Below the pieces are notes generated by a model that saw only the letters and a program-made list of their open reading frames with translations, was not told where the DNA came from and did no database searches. A stretch of 32,877 nucleotides of DNA from JAZDEY01 sp043808325 [NCBI: Candidatus Eiseniibacteriota bacterium]. GTDB lineage: Bacteria > Arandabacterota > Arandabacteria > Arandabacterales. Position numbers and translations under genes: made by a program. Within the stretch, counting starts at the first letter, position 1; every line of letters begins with the position of its first letter. The stretch lies in the NCBI GenBank assembly GCA_043808325.1, contig JAZDEY010000038.1, positions 1-32,877 of the forward strand. Direction: 5' to 3'. This document shows positions 15,419 to 25,342 of this stretch, piece by piece.

Positions 15419-16165
15419 TCAGTTCAGATTCAAGTCGGACTTTATTTCTTTAAGCAGTCTTCTGTCCTCATCCGTAATGTCGGCCATCTCCAGCAGATCG
15501 GGCCTCCGAAGCAGGGTTCTCATCAGCGAGTCTTTCCGGCGCCACAGCCTGATTGCCTCGTGATTGCCTCCGAGCAGTATCTCGGGAACGCCGTAGCCCC
15601 GGAAGTCTCTCGGCTTGGTATAGTTGCCGTGCTCCAAGAGGCCGCCGTAGAAGCTATCGGTCTCGGCCGAGGCAAAGTCCCCCAGCACTCCGGGCAGAAG
15701 CCTTGTGACCGCATCCACCAGGACCATCGCGGCGAGCTCTCCTCCGGTTATCACATAGTCCCCCAAGGAAATTTCCTCCGTCGCCAGATGAAGCCTGATC
15801 CGTTCGTCGACCCCTTTGTAATGGCCGCAGATCAACACCAACTCATCCTTGGCTGCGAGCCCCCTGGCGACCTTCTGATCGAACCGTCTGCCCTGCGGCG
15901 AAAGCAGGATCACGGGCACGGAGCCCGGTTCCTTAGCTTTGAGCGCGGATTCCGCGGCAAGGAAAACCGGCTCCGGCTTGAGAATCATGCCGGGGCCGCC
16001 GCCAAACGGATAATCATCCGCGGTATGGTGCTTATCGGAAGTGAAATCCCGGACATCGATGATCGCCAGATGGACTATGCCGTTGTCGACGGCGCTCTTT
16101 ATCATGCTCTCGCCAAAGATGCCGTCAAACATGCGCGGAAACAACGTCAGGATATGAAATCTCAT
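15419..16165 (-). CDS. trmD: tRNA (guanine-37-N1)-methyltransferase
   Basis: 248 residues. TrmD methylates G37 next to the anticodon to prevent frameshifting. The SPOUT knot signatures are clear: [11 protein letters not shown] at the start, [29 protein letters not shown] and [16 protein letters not shown]. The C-terminal helical domain carries the [19 protein letters not shown] stretch. The ATG lies 4 nt after the rimM stop. Confidence 0.97.
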   Translation of the reverse strand: MRFHILTLFPRMFDGIFGESMIKSAVDNGIVHLAIIDVRDFTSDKHHTADDYPFGGGPGMILKPEPVFLAAESALKAKEPGSVPVILLSPQGRRFDQKVARGLAAKDELVLICGHYKGVDERIRLHLATEEISLGDYVITGGELAAMVLVDAVTRLLPGVLGDFASAETDSFYGGLLEHGNYTKPRDFRGYGVPEILLGGNHEAIRLWRRKDSLMRTLLRRPDLLEMADITDEDRRLLKEIKSDLNLN

Positions 16166-16169
16166 CGCT

Positions 16170-16685
16170 TCAGTCCAGTAGACCCTCGATCTCCTCGATA
16201 ACTATGGTCTTATCTTTCAGATCGATCTGCTTCACAACGTTACGCGTGACCGGGATCAGGGCCTCGCCCTTAGCGGTCCGCACAACGAAGACATCGTTGG
16301 CCGGCATTCTCAAGACGTCTTCGACAACGCCGACCTCGCGGCCGCCATCTCCGATCACCCGCGCCCCCACAAGGTCGAAGATGTAGTACGTATCTTCCGG
16401 CAACGGCCACACGTCCTGTCCTCTCACCCCAAGCTCGGCTCGGGCCAGGGCCTGGGCCGCGGTCCTGTCATCTATGCCTGTCAGCTTCAGCAATACAAGT
16501 CCACCCTTCCTTCTCCGCGAGGTCACCTCTACCTCGCGTATCCCGCCCCGGTCCCTCACGAGCACCCGTTCGAGGCGGTCGAATCTCTCCGCGATGTCGG
16601 AGATCGGCTCAACGCAGACCTCCCCGCGCGTACCGTGTGCGCTTCTCACTAGCCCGATCACAACGAAATCAGGCCGGTCGGTCAC
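16170..16685 (-). CDS. rimM: Ribosome maturation factor RimM
   Basis: 171 residues with an N-terminal RimM domain ([20 protein letters not shown]) and a C-terminal PRC-barrel (about 95-170, [21 protein letters not shown]). It binds S19 and helps mature the 30S head. GTG start at 16685 overlaps the khpA TGA by 4 nt (GTGA), so the two are coupled. Confidence 0.95.
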   Translation of the reverse strand: MTDRPDFVVIGLVRSAHGTRGEVCVEPISDIAERFDRLERVLVRDRGGIREVEVTSRRRKGGLVLLKLTGIDDRTAAQALARAELGVRGQDVWPLPEDTYYIFDLVGARVIGDGGREVGVVEDVLRMPANDVFVVRTAKGEALIPVTRNVVKQIDLKDKTIVIEEIEGLLD

Positions 16686-16912
16686 TCAAGAATCTCCAGG
16701 ACGGCGCGCTTTCCGGATTTGGTTGCCGCAGCGTTAAGGAGGGTTCTGATCGAACGAGCGGTCCGTCCGTGTTTGCCGATCACTTTTCCCAGGTCGCCTG
16801 GACCGACCCGAAGCTCATAGACCGTGGTCTTCTCACCTTCGACTTCTTTCACCGTCACGTCGTCAGGGTTATCTACAAGTGATTTCGCAATGTACTCGAC
16901 CAGTTCTTTCAT
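16682..16912 (-). CDS. khpA: KH-domain RNA-binding protein KhpA
   Basis: 76 residues, a single KH domain. The GxxG loop is GKHG within [16 protein letters not shown], the normal KhpA pattern. In characterised bacteria KhpA pairs with KhpB/Jag and affects RNA metabolism and cell elongation. ATG 16912 follows GGGGGAATGAAGG. It lies between rpsP and rimM, the usual place. Confidence 0.95.
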   Translation of the reverse strand: MKELVEYIAKSLVDNPDDVTVKEVEGEKTTVYELRVGPGDLGKVIGKHGRTARSIRTLLNAAATKSGKRAVLEILE

Positions 16913-16950
16913 CCTTCATTCCCCCTCGGCCATAAAGCGTAGACGGGGCG

Positions 16951-17280
16951 CTACGGCATTATCTCTTCCTGCTTCTCCTCGGCCGCCTCCACTACGGGAC
17001 CCTCGCCCGCCGGCTTGCCGCGCACGGCGAGCCATCTCGCAAGGGTGCCGTTCTTCTTGAGGAGACTGCGCGCACCCTCCGAGAGGGTCGCGCCCTTACC
17101 AAGCCAATCGAAGATCTTACTCTCATCAACCTTGATCACGTGCGGCTTCGCAAGGGGGTTATAATGGCCGATCCAATCCAGGAATCCTCCGTCCCTCTGG
17201 ACTCTGGAGTCCATCACGACAAACCGGTAGAAGGGTCTACCCTTCGAACCTGCCCTGGTCAATCTGATCCTTACCGCCAT
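16951..17280 (-). CDS. rpsP: 30S ribosomal protein S16
   Basis: 109 residues. Recognised by MAVRIRLTRAGSKGRPFYRF, DSRVQRDGGFLDWIGHYNP and the KGATLSEGARSLLKKNG segment. Slightly longer than the 80-90 typical of bS16 because of an acidic tail (VVEAAEEKQEEIMP). Start at ATG 17280, with GGAGGTGA 7 nt upstream; a GTG at 17289 lies inside that Shine-Dalgarno sequence and is rejected. Confidence 0.97.
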   Translation of the reverse strand: MAVRIRLTRAGSKGRPFYRFVVMDSRVQRDGGFLDWIGHYNPLAKPHVIKVDESKIFDWLGKGATLSEGARSLLKKNGTLARWLAVRGKPAGEGPVVEAAEEKQEEIMP

Positions 17281-17309
17281 CAACTTCACCTCCGAATGTG
17301 GCTCTACAT

Positions 17310-18632
17310 CTATCCCGTCACAAAAGGCTTGAGCAAACCACCGAATCTACCTTTCTTGACATTCTTAAGAAGCTTCCTTACTTCTTCGAAATCCCTGAGG
17401 AGCCTGTTTACGTCCTGGATCCTGATCCCGCTCCCCCGGGCAATCCGCCTTCTACGGCTACCGTCGATCGTCTCCGGCCGGAGTCTCTCCTCAGGCGTCA
17501 TAGAGTTTATTACAGCTTCCACGCGTACGATAGCTTTTTCATCGAGGTCAATGCCTTTCAGTTTCGACATGCCCGGAATCATTCCGATTATGTCCTGAAG
17601 CGGCCCCATCTTCTTTATCTGCCTGACCTGATCCAGGAAGTCCTCGAGCGTGAAGGTGTCCTTAAGCAGTTTCTTCTCAAGCCTTGCGGCCTCTTTGGCA
17701 TCGACCGCCTCCTGGGCCTTCTCCACCAGGGTCAGCACGTCACCCATGCCGAGAATTCTCGACGCCATCCTCTCGGGATGGAAAACTTCGAGTGCGTCCA
17801 GCTTCTCGCCCACCCCGATGTAGCGAATCGGCGCCCCGGTGACCGCCCTTATGGAAAGGGCCGCCCCTCCGCGCTCATCCCCGTCCATCTTGGTCAGGAT
17901 GACGCCGTCGATGCCGATGGCGCTTGAGAATTCCTTGGCTATGTTTACGGCTTCCTGACCGGTCATGCCGTCGGCGACAAGAATGGTCTCGTTAGGCCGG
18001 ATCGTCTCCTTGGTCCGACGCAACTCCCCCATCATCTCGGTATCTATATGGAGCCTGCCGGCGGTGTCCGCAATCACATAGTCGAGGGTTCGCCGCCGTG
18101 CGACCTCAACCCCTCGAGCCGCTATGTCGATGGAGCTTGCCCCGGCCTTCTCGTAGTAGACCTCCACTGGAACCGATCGCCCGAGCGCTTCCAGCTGATC
18201 GACCGCTGCAGGCCTATACACATCCGCTGCAATCAAAAGGCCGCTCTTTCCTTTCTGTCTGAAGCGTTTCGCCATCTTCGCGGCGACGGTCGTCTTGCCC
18301 GAACCCTGAAGTCCGATAAGCATGATCACGGTCGGCGGATCGGAAGCAAATGCTATCTCCCGCGCGCCCTCCCCCATCAAGTCCCGCAGTTCCTCGAAGA
18401 CTATCCTGATGAACTGCTGGTCGGGAGTGATGCTCGTGATCACGTCGGCGCCCAGTGCCTTGTGTTTGACCTGATCGGTGAACTGCTTTACGACTTTGTA
18501 GTTGACATCGGCCTCCAAAAGGGCAAGCCGCACGTCCCTCAAGGCTTCTTCCACGTTTTTCTCGGTTATCTTGCCGTGGCCTCTGATTTTCTTCAGGGCA
18601 GCGTCAAGTTTCTCACTTAGCTCTGTAAACAT
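17310..18632 (-). CDS. ffh: Signal recognition particle protein Ffh
   Basis: 440 residues. The NG GTPase domain shows G1 GLQGSGKTT (107-115), DTAGRLH and TKMDGDERGGAAL; the M domain (about 300-440) carries the RNA-binding SRRRRIARGSG segment. With 4.5S RNA it delivers nascent membrane proteins to FtsY. The start at ATG 18632 (MFTELSEKLDAALKKIRG) matches the family and follows GGGGAG; the frame extends 15 codons further without support. It heads the rpsP-khpA-rimM-trmD-rplS run. No convincing promoter was seen in the 89 nt upstream. Confidence 0.97.
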   Translation of the reverse strand: MFTELSEKLDAALKKIRGHGKITEKNVEEALRDVRLALLEADVNYKVVKQFTDQVKHKALGADVITSITPDQQFIRIVFEELRDLMGEGAREIAFASDPPTVIMLIGLQGSGKTTVAAKMAKRFRQKGKSGLLIAADVYRPAAVDQLEALGRSVPVEVYYEKAGASSIDIAARGVEVARRRTLDYVIADTAGRLHIDTEMMGELRRTKETIRPNETILVADGMTGQEAVNIAKEFSSAIGIDGVILTKMDGDERGGAALSIRAVTGAPIRYIGVGEKLDALEVFHPERMASRILGMGDVLTLVEKAQEAVDAKEAARLEKKLLKDTFTLEDFLDQVRQIKKMGPLQDIIGMIPGMSKLKGIDLDEKAIVRVEAVINSMTPEERLRPETIDGSRRRRIARGSGIRIQDVNRLLRDFEEVRKLLKNVKKGRFGGLLKPFVTG

Positions 18633-18721
18633 GGATCTCCCCGGTCCAAATAAAAGCAGAACCGCTGCGGGCGGCAAGCCTTATGAGGACTAGATTTCGA
18701 AAGGTTATGGTAACACTTATG

Positions 18722-19438
18722 CTAGGCCGGCGCAAGCGGAAACGCGTGAGGGTCGCGGCGTTGGCTTGCGCCCTGGCGGGCCCTATCGGCAATTGCCTTG
18801 AATGCGGCCCCCGGAACGCAGGTCTTGAAGATTGCGGCCCCCGCAACCAGGATATCGGCGCCTGCCCAGGCGGCTATCGGCGCGGTGTCGATACCTATGC
18901 CGCCGTCGACCTCGATCTCGAAGTTGTAGCCCCGCGATACTTTGAGGTCATAGAGCTCGCGCATCTTGGGCACCACGCTGCCGATGAAGCCCTGGCCCGC
19001 AAAACCCGGATTTACGGTCATCATGACGATAAGGTCCGCGATCTCCAATACCCCTCTGGCAGGATCAAGCGAAGTCGCGGGATTTATGGCAACCCCGGCC
19101 TTGACGCCGAGGGACTTGGCTCTTGCAATCAAGTCCCGTGCTTCCTTGGTTGCCTCGACGTGGAAGGTTATATAAGTGGAGCCGGCTTTGACAAAGCGGT
19201 CCAGATACCTTTCCGGGGATTCGATCATCAGATGTACATCCAATTCGCTGCGTGAAATCCTGCGGACGGCCTCAACGACAAGGGGACCGAAAGTGATGTT
19301 GGGCACGAAATGCCCGTCCATCACGTCCAGATGCAGGATGTCCGCGCCGGCTGCTTCAACCGATGCGATGGAGCCGCGGAGATCGGCAAAATCAGCCGAA
19401 AGCAGCGACGGGGCAATTCGCAGTGGCGAGGCCGTCAT
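18722..19438 (-). CDS. rpe: Ribulose-phosphate 3-epimerase
   Basis: 238 residues. A TIM barrel that interconverts ribulose-5-phosphate and xylulose-5-phosphate. Metal ligands H36, D38 (HLDVMDGHFVPN), H69 (LDVHLMIE) and D178 (EIEVDGGIG) are all present, as is the VNPGFAGQGFI loop. A tail of about 20 residues after the barrel (RQGASQRRDPHAFPLAPA) is unusual and probably disordered. Its ATG overlaps the PASTA gene's TGA by 4 nt. Confidence 0.96.
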   Translation of the reverse strand: MTASPLRIAPSLLSADFADLRGSIASVEAAGADILHLDVMDGHFVPNITFGPLVVEAVRRISRSELDVHLMIESPERYLDRFVKAGSTYITFHVEATKEARDLIARAKSLGVKAGVAINPATSLDPARGVLEIADLIVMMTVNPGFAGQGFIGSVVPKMRELYDLKVSRGYNFEIEVDGGIGIDTAPIAAWAGADILVAGAAIFKTCVPGAAFKAIADRARQGASQRRDPHAFPLAPA

Positions 19439-20172
19439 AGCTCGATTCTCCCTCCGTATTTCGAAGAAACCGAGAGGATCACGGTGTCCCCTCTGGAAAC
19501 GATAAAGCCGGGAGGCGGCTCCTGCGTCAGGACGCGCGACTTCGACGACCGCAAATCCTTCTCACTGCCGGATTCCCTGACAAGCATGCCTAGCCGTTCC
19601 AGTTGGAGCCTGACGGGTAGGTAGTGCTTCCCCTTGAGGTCCGGCAGAATATACCTGGTTCGCGGGGAGCCGCTGCTTGCAAGAATATTGACGACGCTTC
19701 CCCTCACTGCCTGAGACCCCGGTGAAGGATCGGTCGAGATCACCTGATCGGGATATGCACCGCGCTTTGAGGCCACGGCTACCGTGCCGACCGTGAAGCC
19801 CGCCTTCTCAAGGAAAATCTCCGCCGACCGCAGGGTCTTACCCTCACAGTACGGCACATCGCGGAATTCGGGGCCACGGCTCAGGGTTATAAAGACTTTC
19901 CGGCCCTGCTTCACCGTGCGGCCCGCAGGGGGTTCCTGCATCACTACCAAGCTTTCGGCACAGTCGATGCTGAATTCAGCGCCCTGCCGTTCGGCCTTGA
20001 GCCCACTGCGGTGCAGTGCATCCACGGCGTCCTTCTCGGATAGACCCCTTGTGTCGGGAACGTCGACCTGTCTGCCGCCCACCAGGATGGCCATCGCAAA
20101 ATTGAGAACCAGAGCAATGCCCACGATGGCAGCCGCGAATATGGCAAGATAGGTCAAGATTCTACGGACCAT
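19435..20172 (-). CDS. Membrane-anchored protein with three PASTA domains, no kinase
   Basis: 245 residues. One N-terminal transmembrane helix (about 8-32), then three PASTA domains: about 35-99 (VDVPDTRGLSEKDAVDAL), 104-167 (RDVPYCEGKTLRSAEIFL) and 174-237 (YILPDLKGKHYLPVRLQL). PASTA domains bind muropeptides or beta-lactams in PrkC kinases and PBPs. No kinase or transpeptidase domain is present, so this is an extracytoplasmic sensor or cell-wall binding protein of unknown output. It sits between rsmB and rpe, where Firmicutes carry stp-prkC-rsgA. Its ATG overlaps the rsmB TGA by one base (TGATG). Confidence 0.9.
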   Translation of the reverse strand: MVRRILTYLAIFAAAIVGIALVLNFAMAILVGGRQVDVPDTRGLSEKDAVDALHRSGLKAERQGAEFSIDCAESLVVMQEPPAGRTVKQGRKVFITLSRGPEFRDVPYCEGKTLRSAEIFLEKAGFTVGTVAVASKRGAYPDQVISTDPSPGSQAVRGSVVNILASSGSPRTRYILPDLKGKHYLPVRLQLERLGMLVRESGSEKDLRSSKSRVLTQEPPPGFIVSRGDTVILSVSSKYGGRIEL

Positions 20173-21500
20173 CAGACCTTCCTCAGTCTTGCCGCAAACA
20201 CTCCATCAACTCCGTGCACATGGGGCAGGGTTTGCATCATCCCCTCATTATATACGACCGCGGGCGGCACGAACCGACCTATGTCATCCAGTTTCGCATC
20301 CTTGTGTGCCTTCAGGACCGCTTCGACGACACCCTGATTCTCCTCCGGTTCTATGCTGCACGTACTATATACCACGACGCTCCCGGGCTTCGCAATTCCA
20401 ATCGCGGCTCCCAGTAGATCCTTCTGGTAGGCCGCCATTCTTGCCACATCGTTCTCGCGCTTGGTCCACCGGAGATCCCAGCGCCTGGCGAGCACGCCCA
20501 AGCCCGTGCATGGCGCATCAATCAACAAGAAATCCGCGCAGCGGTGCGCGGGTTTCCGTCCGTCCGAGACGCTGTAGAGGAGAGACTTGTGGCCGAGTCT
20601 CGCGGCGTTTTCCCTCACCATGAGGAGCCTGGGAAGGGAGACATCGTTGGCAAGGATCATCCCCTTGCCTCCCATCAGCTCGTAGACGTGGGTCGCCTTG
20701 CCTCCGGGGGCGCCACACAAGTCGATCGCCACGGCGCCGGCCTCTGGATCGAGCACCAGGCCGACAAGCGTCGAACTTGCGTCCTGGACCTGGACCAGTC
20801 CCTGCTGGTGCGCCTTGAGCTTCTCCACAGGGCTTGCCCCGCGGACGTAGACATGATCCGGGCCGGCGAGGCTCGCCCCGACCATCTCCACTCCATCTTC
20901 GGCGAGCATCGTCTGCACTTCAGCCGATGTCCCTCTGAGGGTGTTCACTCTCAAGCCCGTTGGCGCAATCCGGTTGTTGGCCAGAGCCAGCGCTATCACT
21001 TCCTCCTCGCTGTACCTCTGGAGCCACCTGCGCACCAGCCAGGCAGGATGTGAATAGACCACGGAGATGTGTTTGATGGGATCCTCATAGATATCGGGGA
21101 ACTCAATGTCGTCCTTTTCCCTCAGGTATCGCCTGAGAATCGCATTCACGTAGCCTGCTTGATAGGAGTCGCCGAATTTCTTCGCGAGTTTTACGGCTTC
21201 GTTGGTTGCGCCGTAGGCCGGCACCCTGTCAAGGAAGAGCAGCTGGTATATCGATAAGCGAAGTATGTTGAGAACGACCGGTGAGACCACCCGGCTCCGA
21301 TGGGAGAGCGCTTTGATGACGAAATCTAGCTTGTTGCGCCACTTGATGGTCCCGCTCACCAGCTGGGTGGCCAGCGCGCGCTCGACCCGTTCAGGATCAT
21401 ATGTCGCCAGCAGGTGCTGCAGCAAATCCTCGGGTTTTCCTCGGCCCGGATACTCGATCAGGACCCTGAGCGCGAGTTCACGGGCCGGGATGCTTGCCAC
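20172..21500 (-). CDS. rsmB: 16S rRNA (cytosine-967-C5)-methyltransferase RsmB/Sun
   Basis: 442 residues. An N-terminal NusB-like RNA-binding domain (about 1-130) precedes a Rossmann methyltransferase. The AdoMet motif is DLCGAPGGK (260-268); the two cysteines of the m5C mechanism lie in DAPC (C331) and YSTCS (C381, the likely nucleophile). Start is GTG 21500 (MASIPARELALRVL), with GGAGG 5 nt upstream; the open frame runs on to 21596, but this would overlap the DUF116 gene by 119 nt. As drawn the overlap is 23 nt. Confidence 0.93.
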   Translation of the reverse strand: MASIPARELALRVLIEYPGRGKPEDLLQHLLATYDPERVERALATQLVSGTIKWRNKLDFVIKALSHRSRVVSPVVLNILRLSIYQLLFLDRVPAYGATNEAVKLAKKFGDSYQAGYVNAILRRYLREKDDIEFPDIYEDPIKHISVVYSHPAWLVRRWLQRYSEEEVIALALANNRIAPTGLRVNTLRGTSAEVQTMLAEDGVEMVGASLAGPDHVYVRGASPVEKLKAHQQGLVQVQDASSTLVGLVLDPEAGAVAIDLCGAPGGKATHVYELMGGKGMILANDVSLPRLLMVRENAARLGHKSLLYSVSDGRKPAHRCADFLLIDAPCTGLGVLARRWDLRWTKRENDVARMAAYQKDLLGAAIGIAKPGSVVVYSTCSIEPEENQGVVEAVLKAHKDAKLDDIGRFVPPAVVYNEGMMQTLPHVHGVDGVFAARLRKV

Positions 21501-22323
21501 TCTTGCCTCCACAAGCAGCCCAATCGTGCTCTTCACTCGGTGCTGCCTCGCCGCGGGTTGCCCCACGGGTTGCTCCCTGGTCCAGGAAGAAATCAATGGC
21601 CTGACGGACTTTCGCGAGATCCACCCGCGTGTTCCTGCAGGGCCCGAACGGGCGCTCGTTCAAGACGCCGATCACCGGAATCGGATAGCTGTCCTGAATG
21701 CCGCTGGTAAGATCTCGATCGCAGGCAACCGCCACTATGGCCTGGGGCCTGGTCTCCACTATGACCCTGCGCGCCAGCGTGCCCCCGGTTGCTATCGACA
21801 TCTTTATGCCGTAGTTGTCGCAGATCTTTATAAGATCGGCTATCTCACAGCCCCCGCAGCGCCGGCAGTTCCTGACCTCGGAGGTCACCTTGTGCGGGCA
21901 ATCGAAGTTCTGAAGACAGTGGGGCAGGAGGAGCAGCAATCTGTCTCCGCCCACGAGCCGGGCGGACGCTTTGACCAGCGAATTGTTCATTTCAATGAAC
22001 GAGGCCCTGATCCGGTCGGGCTCTATGCCGAGCAGCCTGCCCAGAGTCGAGGCCAACGGGAAGAGAATCCGCACCGTTATTTTCTTCGCAGAAATCAGAT
22101 CCTTCTGGACCCGGCTGCTCACCACGATCAGGCTGAAGAGTCCGACCACGGCCAGGTAGAAAAAGACAAGGGCGAGGCCCAGAATCATGGGCAGCTCCGG
22201 CAGGATCTGATGAAGTCGGGGTTGAGTTAGATACCAGAAACCGAGCAGCACCACGCCTAGAAAGAGGATGCCAAGAAAGGAGAGCAGGATGAAAAGGTTC
22301 TGCTTAGCCAAAGCTATCGCCAA
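21478..22323 (-). CDS. DUF116 membrane protein with cysteine clusters
   Basis: About 281 residues. Two hydrophobic helices at the N-terminus (LFILLSFLGILFLGVVLLGF and MILGLALVFFYLAVVGLFSL) precede the DUF116 region. This contains PHCLQNFDCPHKV, NCRRCGGCEI and ERPFGPCRNTRVD, so at least seven cysteines could hold metal or an Fe-S cluster; that is inference. Function unknown. The start is unsure: TTG 22323 or TTG 22311 limit overlap with fmt to 8-20 nt, while the ATG at 22446 would overlap by 143 nt. DUF116 between fmt and rsmB is a known arrangement, which supports a link to translation or rRNA modification. Confidence 0.8.
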   Translation of the reverse strand: MAIALAKQNLFILLSFLGILFLGVVLLGFWYLTQPRLHQILPELPMILGLALVFFYLAVVGLFSLIVVSSRVQKDLISAKKITVRILFPLASTLGRLLGIEPDRIRASFIEMNNSLVKASARLVGGDRLLLLLPHCLQNFDCPHKVTSEVRNCRRCGGCEIADLIKICDNYGIKMSIATGGTLARRVIVETRPQAIVAVACDRDLTSGIQDSYPIPVIGVLNERPFGPCRNTRVDLAKVRQAIDFFLDQGATRGATRGEAAPSEEHDWAACGGKSGKHPGP

Positions 22324-23293
22324 TTTTGATTCTGTAGCCTCTTGCGAAATCGGCACTGCTGGTGGGTTTCTTGCCCTGAGCCTGCAGCATCCTGAGCCAC
22401 ACCGATCCGCTACTACATGATACAAGAATCCCGTCCCTGGAATCAATCCCTATCACTAGTCCATGGCCGCCGGCGACCGCAGGCGCCCGGCCGCCAGAAC
22501 CACCTCCGGCCATCGTGGGCCCCCATACTCCCGTCCGATCGTCCGGCAGGCGAGACGAGAGCAGCTTTAGCGGCTGATCGCGGAACTGGCAGAAGGCGCC
22601 CGGCCAGGGATTGACACCCCGGATGCGATTATGAACGGCTCGAGCATCCTGATCCCAGCCGACTCTGCCGTCCCCTTTGGCGAGCTTGGGCGCATATGAT
22701 GCAAGGCTCTGGTCCTGTTTGACGCGCGGGACTTTGGCAGATTCGACCAGATCACAGGTCTCGGCAAGCACCTCTGCCCCAAGGCCCGCCAGCCTATCGG
22801 TAAGCTCGCCGGCGGTCTCGTCAGGGAGGATTGCAGTCGTACGAGAGAGGATCAGGTCGCCAGTATCCACGCCTTCCTCCATGAAGAAGGTGGTCACTCC
22901 GGTCTCGGCTTCCCCGTTTATGATCGCCCAGTTTATGGGGGCCACGCCCCGGTACTTAGGCAGCAAGGACGCGTGCAGGTTCACACAGCCTCTTCGGGGC
23001 AGCCCGAGGGCACGGCTCTTGAAGATCCTCCCATAAGCGGCGGTCACAATGAGGTCGGGCCTGAGGCTCTCAAGCATGTCAAGAAACTTGGACGAGTTGA
23101 AGATCTCGGGCTGGTGAACTTCCAAGCCGTGGCGGAGAGCGGCGACTTTGACCGGCGGGTCCGTGAGCACCAGGCCGCGCCCGGCAGGTCTTGCCGGCTG
23201 AGTCACGACGGCCACGACCTCGTGCCTGCCGGCAAGCAGTCTCTCGAGACCAGGAACTGCAAAAGCGGGGCTTCCAGCAAATATCAGTCTCAT
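22304..23293 (-). CDS. fmt: Methionyl-tRNA formyltransferase
   Basis: 329 residues. Transfers formyl from 10-formyl-THF to initiator Met-tRNA. The catalytic set N105, H107 (NLHASLLPKYRG) and D143 (GVDTGD) is intact and numbered almost as in E. coli. The C-terminal OB-type domain carries a glycine-rich insert (MAGGGSGGRAPAVAGGHG, near residues 257-275) not usual in the family. ATG overlaps the def stop by 4 nt (ATGA), so formylation and deformylation enzymes are coupled. Confidence 0.96.
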   Translation of the reverse strand: MRLIFAGSPAFAVPGLERLLAGRHEVVAVVTQPARPAGRGLVLTDPPVKVAALRHGLEVHQPEIFNSSKFLDMLESLRPDLIVTAAYGRIFKSRALGLPRRGCVNLHASLLPKYRGVAPINWAIINGEAETGVTTFFMEEGVDTGDLILSRTTAILPDETAGELTDRLAGLGAEVLAETCDLVESAKVPRVKQDQSLASYAPKLAKGDGRVGWDQDARAVHNRIRGVNPWPGAFCQFRDQPLKLLSSRLPDDRTGVWGPTMAGGGSGGRAPAVAGGHGLVIGIDSRDGILVSCSSGSVWLRMLQAQGKKPTSSADFARGYRIKIGDSFG

Positions 23294-23823
23294 TGCCGGG
23301 ACCGGGCCGTCTCCTTTGCCTTTTTCCTTATGGCATTCAGTTTGCTGCGCAGGAGGTTCCGCTTGACCATCCCGATTCTGTCGATGAAGAGGATGCCGTC
23401 CAGGTGATCGATCTCATGGGCGAAGGCACGGGCCATAACGCCCGGGGCCTCCATGTTGACCTTCTTGCCCGATCTATCAAGCCCGGCTACGATCACGCTC
23501 TGCGGCCTTTTGACATTGGCATATATGCCCGGGACGCTCAGGCAGCCTTCCTCACACACTTCTTCCCCGCAGGCCGATATGATCTCCGGATTGATCAGGA
23601 CGTGATGATGCCGGCGCGCGTCTCCGTCGATCGCGACCACCACGATCATGCGCTTGGACACCCCTATCTGAGGGGCCGCAAGCCCCAGACCACCCACGCT
23701 GTCAACGGTAGCCACCAGATCATCGATGATGGCTTCGGTTTCGCGGTCGACGTGGAGAACCGGTTCGGCCATCCGCCTCAAGACCGGATCACCCAGCAAC
23801 CTCACAGTCTTTAGATCGATCAT
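23290..23823 (-). CDS. def: Peptide deformylase
   Basis: 177 residues. Removes the formyl group from nascent proteins. All three signature blocks are present: GLGLAAPQIG, EGCLSVPG and HEIDHLDG, giving metal ligands C94, H136 and H140 with catalytic E137. The start at ATG 23823 (MIDLKTVRLLGDPVLR) fits the family; a TTG at 23853 would overlap yajC. Confidence 0.96.
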   Translation of the reverse strand: MIDLKTVRLLGDPVLRRMAEPVLHVDRETEAIIDDLVATVDSVGGLGLAAPQIGVSKRMIVVVAIDGDARRHHHVLINPEIISACGEEVCEEGCLSVPGIYANVKRPQSVIVAGLDRSGKKVNMEAPGVMARAFAHEIDHLDGILFIDRIGMVKRNLLRSKLNAIRKKAKETARSRQ

Positions 23824-23839
23824 TTCCCCCAGATATCCT

Positions 23840-24169
23840 CTATTCCTTCCCAACTATATGGGCGATCGCCGACTTGGCGAACTCTGCCTTGACGTTCTCG
23901 GCAATCCTCAGGACCACCTTGTCGTCGTCGACCCCGATCACAACCCCGTACATCCCACCGGACGTAAGGACGCGGTCCCCCTTGGTCACCGACTCTATCA
24001 TCTTATGATGCTGTTTCTGCCGCTTCTGTTGCGGCCGGATCAGCAGGAAGTAGAAGATCACAAAGATGAAGAGTATCGAAATCAGCCCCAGGTAATTCGA
24101 TCCGCCCGCGCGCGGGGAGGTCTGCGCGAGAAGACCTGTAACCGAGATCAATCCTTGAAACTGAGACAT
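23840..24169 (-). CDS. yajC: Preprotein translocase subunit YajC
   Basis: 109 residues, with one transmembrane helix (about 27-45, LGLISILFIFVIFYFLLIRP) followed directly by the family hallmark PQQKRQKQHHKMI and a beta-rich cytosolic domain (KGDRVLTSGGMYGVV). It is an accessory of the SecDF complex. secD and secF do not follow, which is unusual; def does. ATG 24169 follows a perfect GGAGGT at 6 nt. Confidence 0.94.
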   Translation of the reverse strand: MSQFQGLISVTGLLAQTSPRAGGSNYLGLISILFIFVIFYFLLIRPQQKRQKQHHKMIESVTKGDRVLTSGGMYGVVIGVDDDKVVLRIAENVKAEFAKSAIAHIVGKE

Positions 24170-24183
24170 ATTGCCACCTCCGG

Positions 24184-25335
<1,152 letters not shown>

Positions 25336-25342
25336 TCAGTCA

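Noticed and set aside
18649-18677. Promoter for ffh: TTGCCG-N17-TTTATT on the minus strand
   Set aside because: Both boxes are weak and the start would be about 10 nt from the ATG, on top of the ribosome site.
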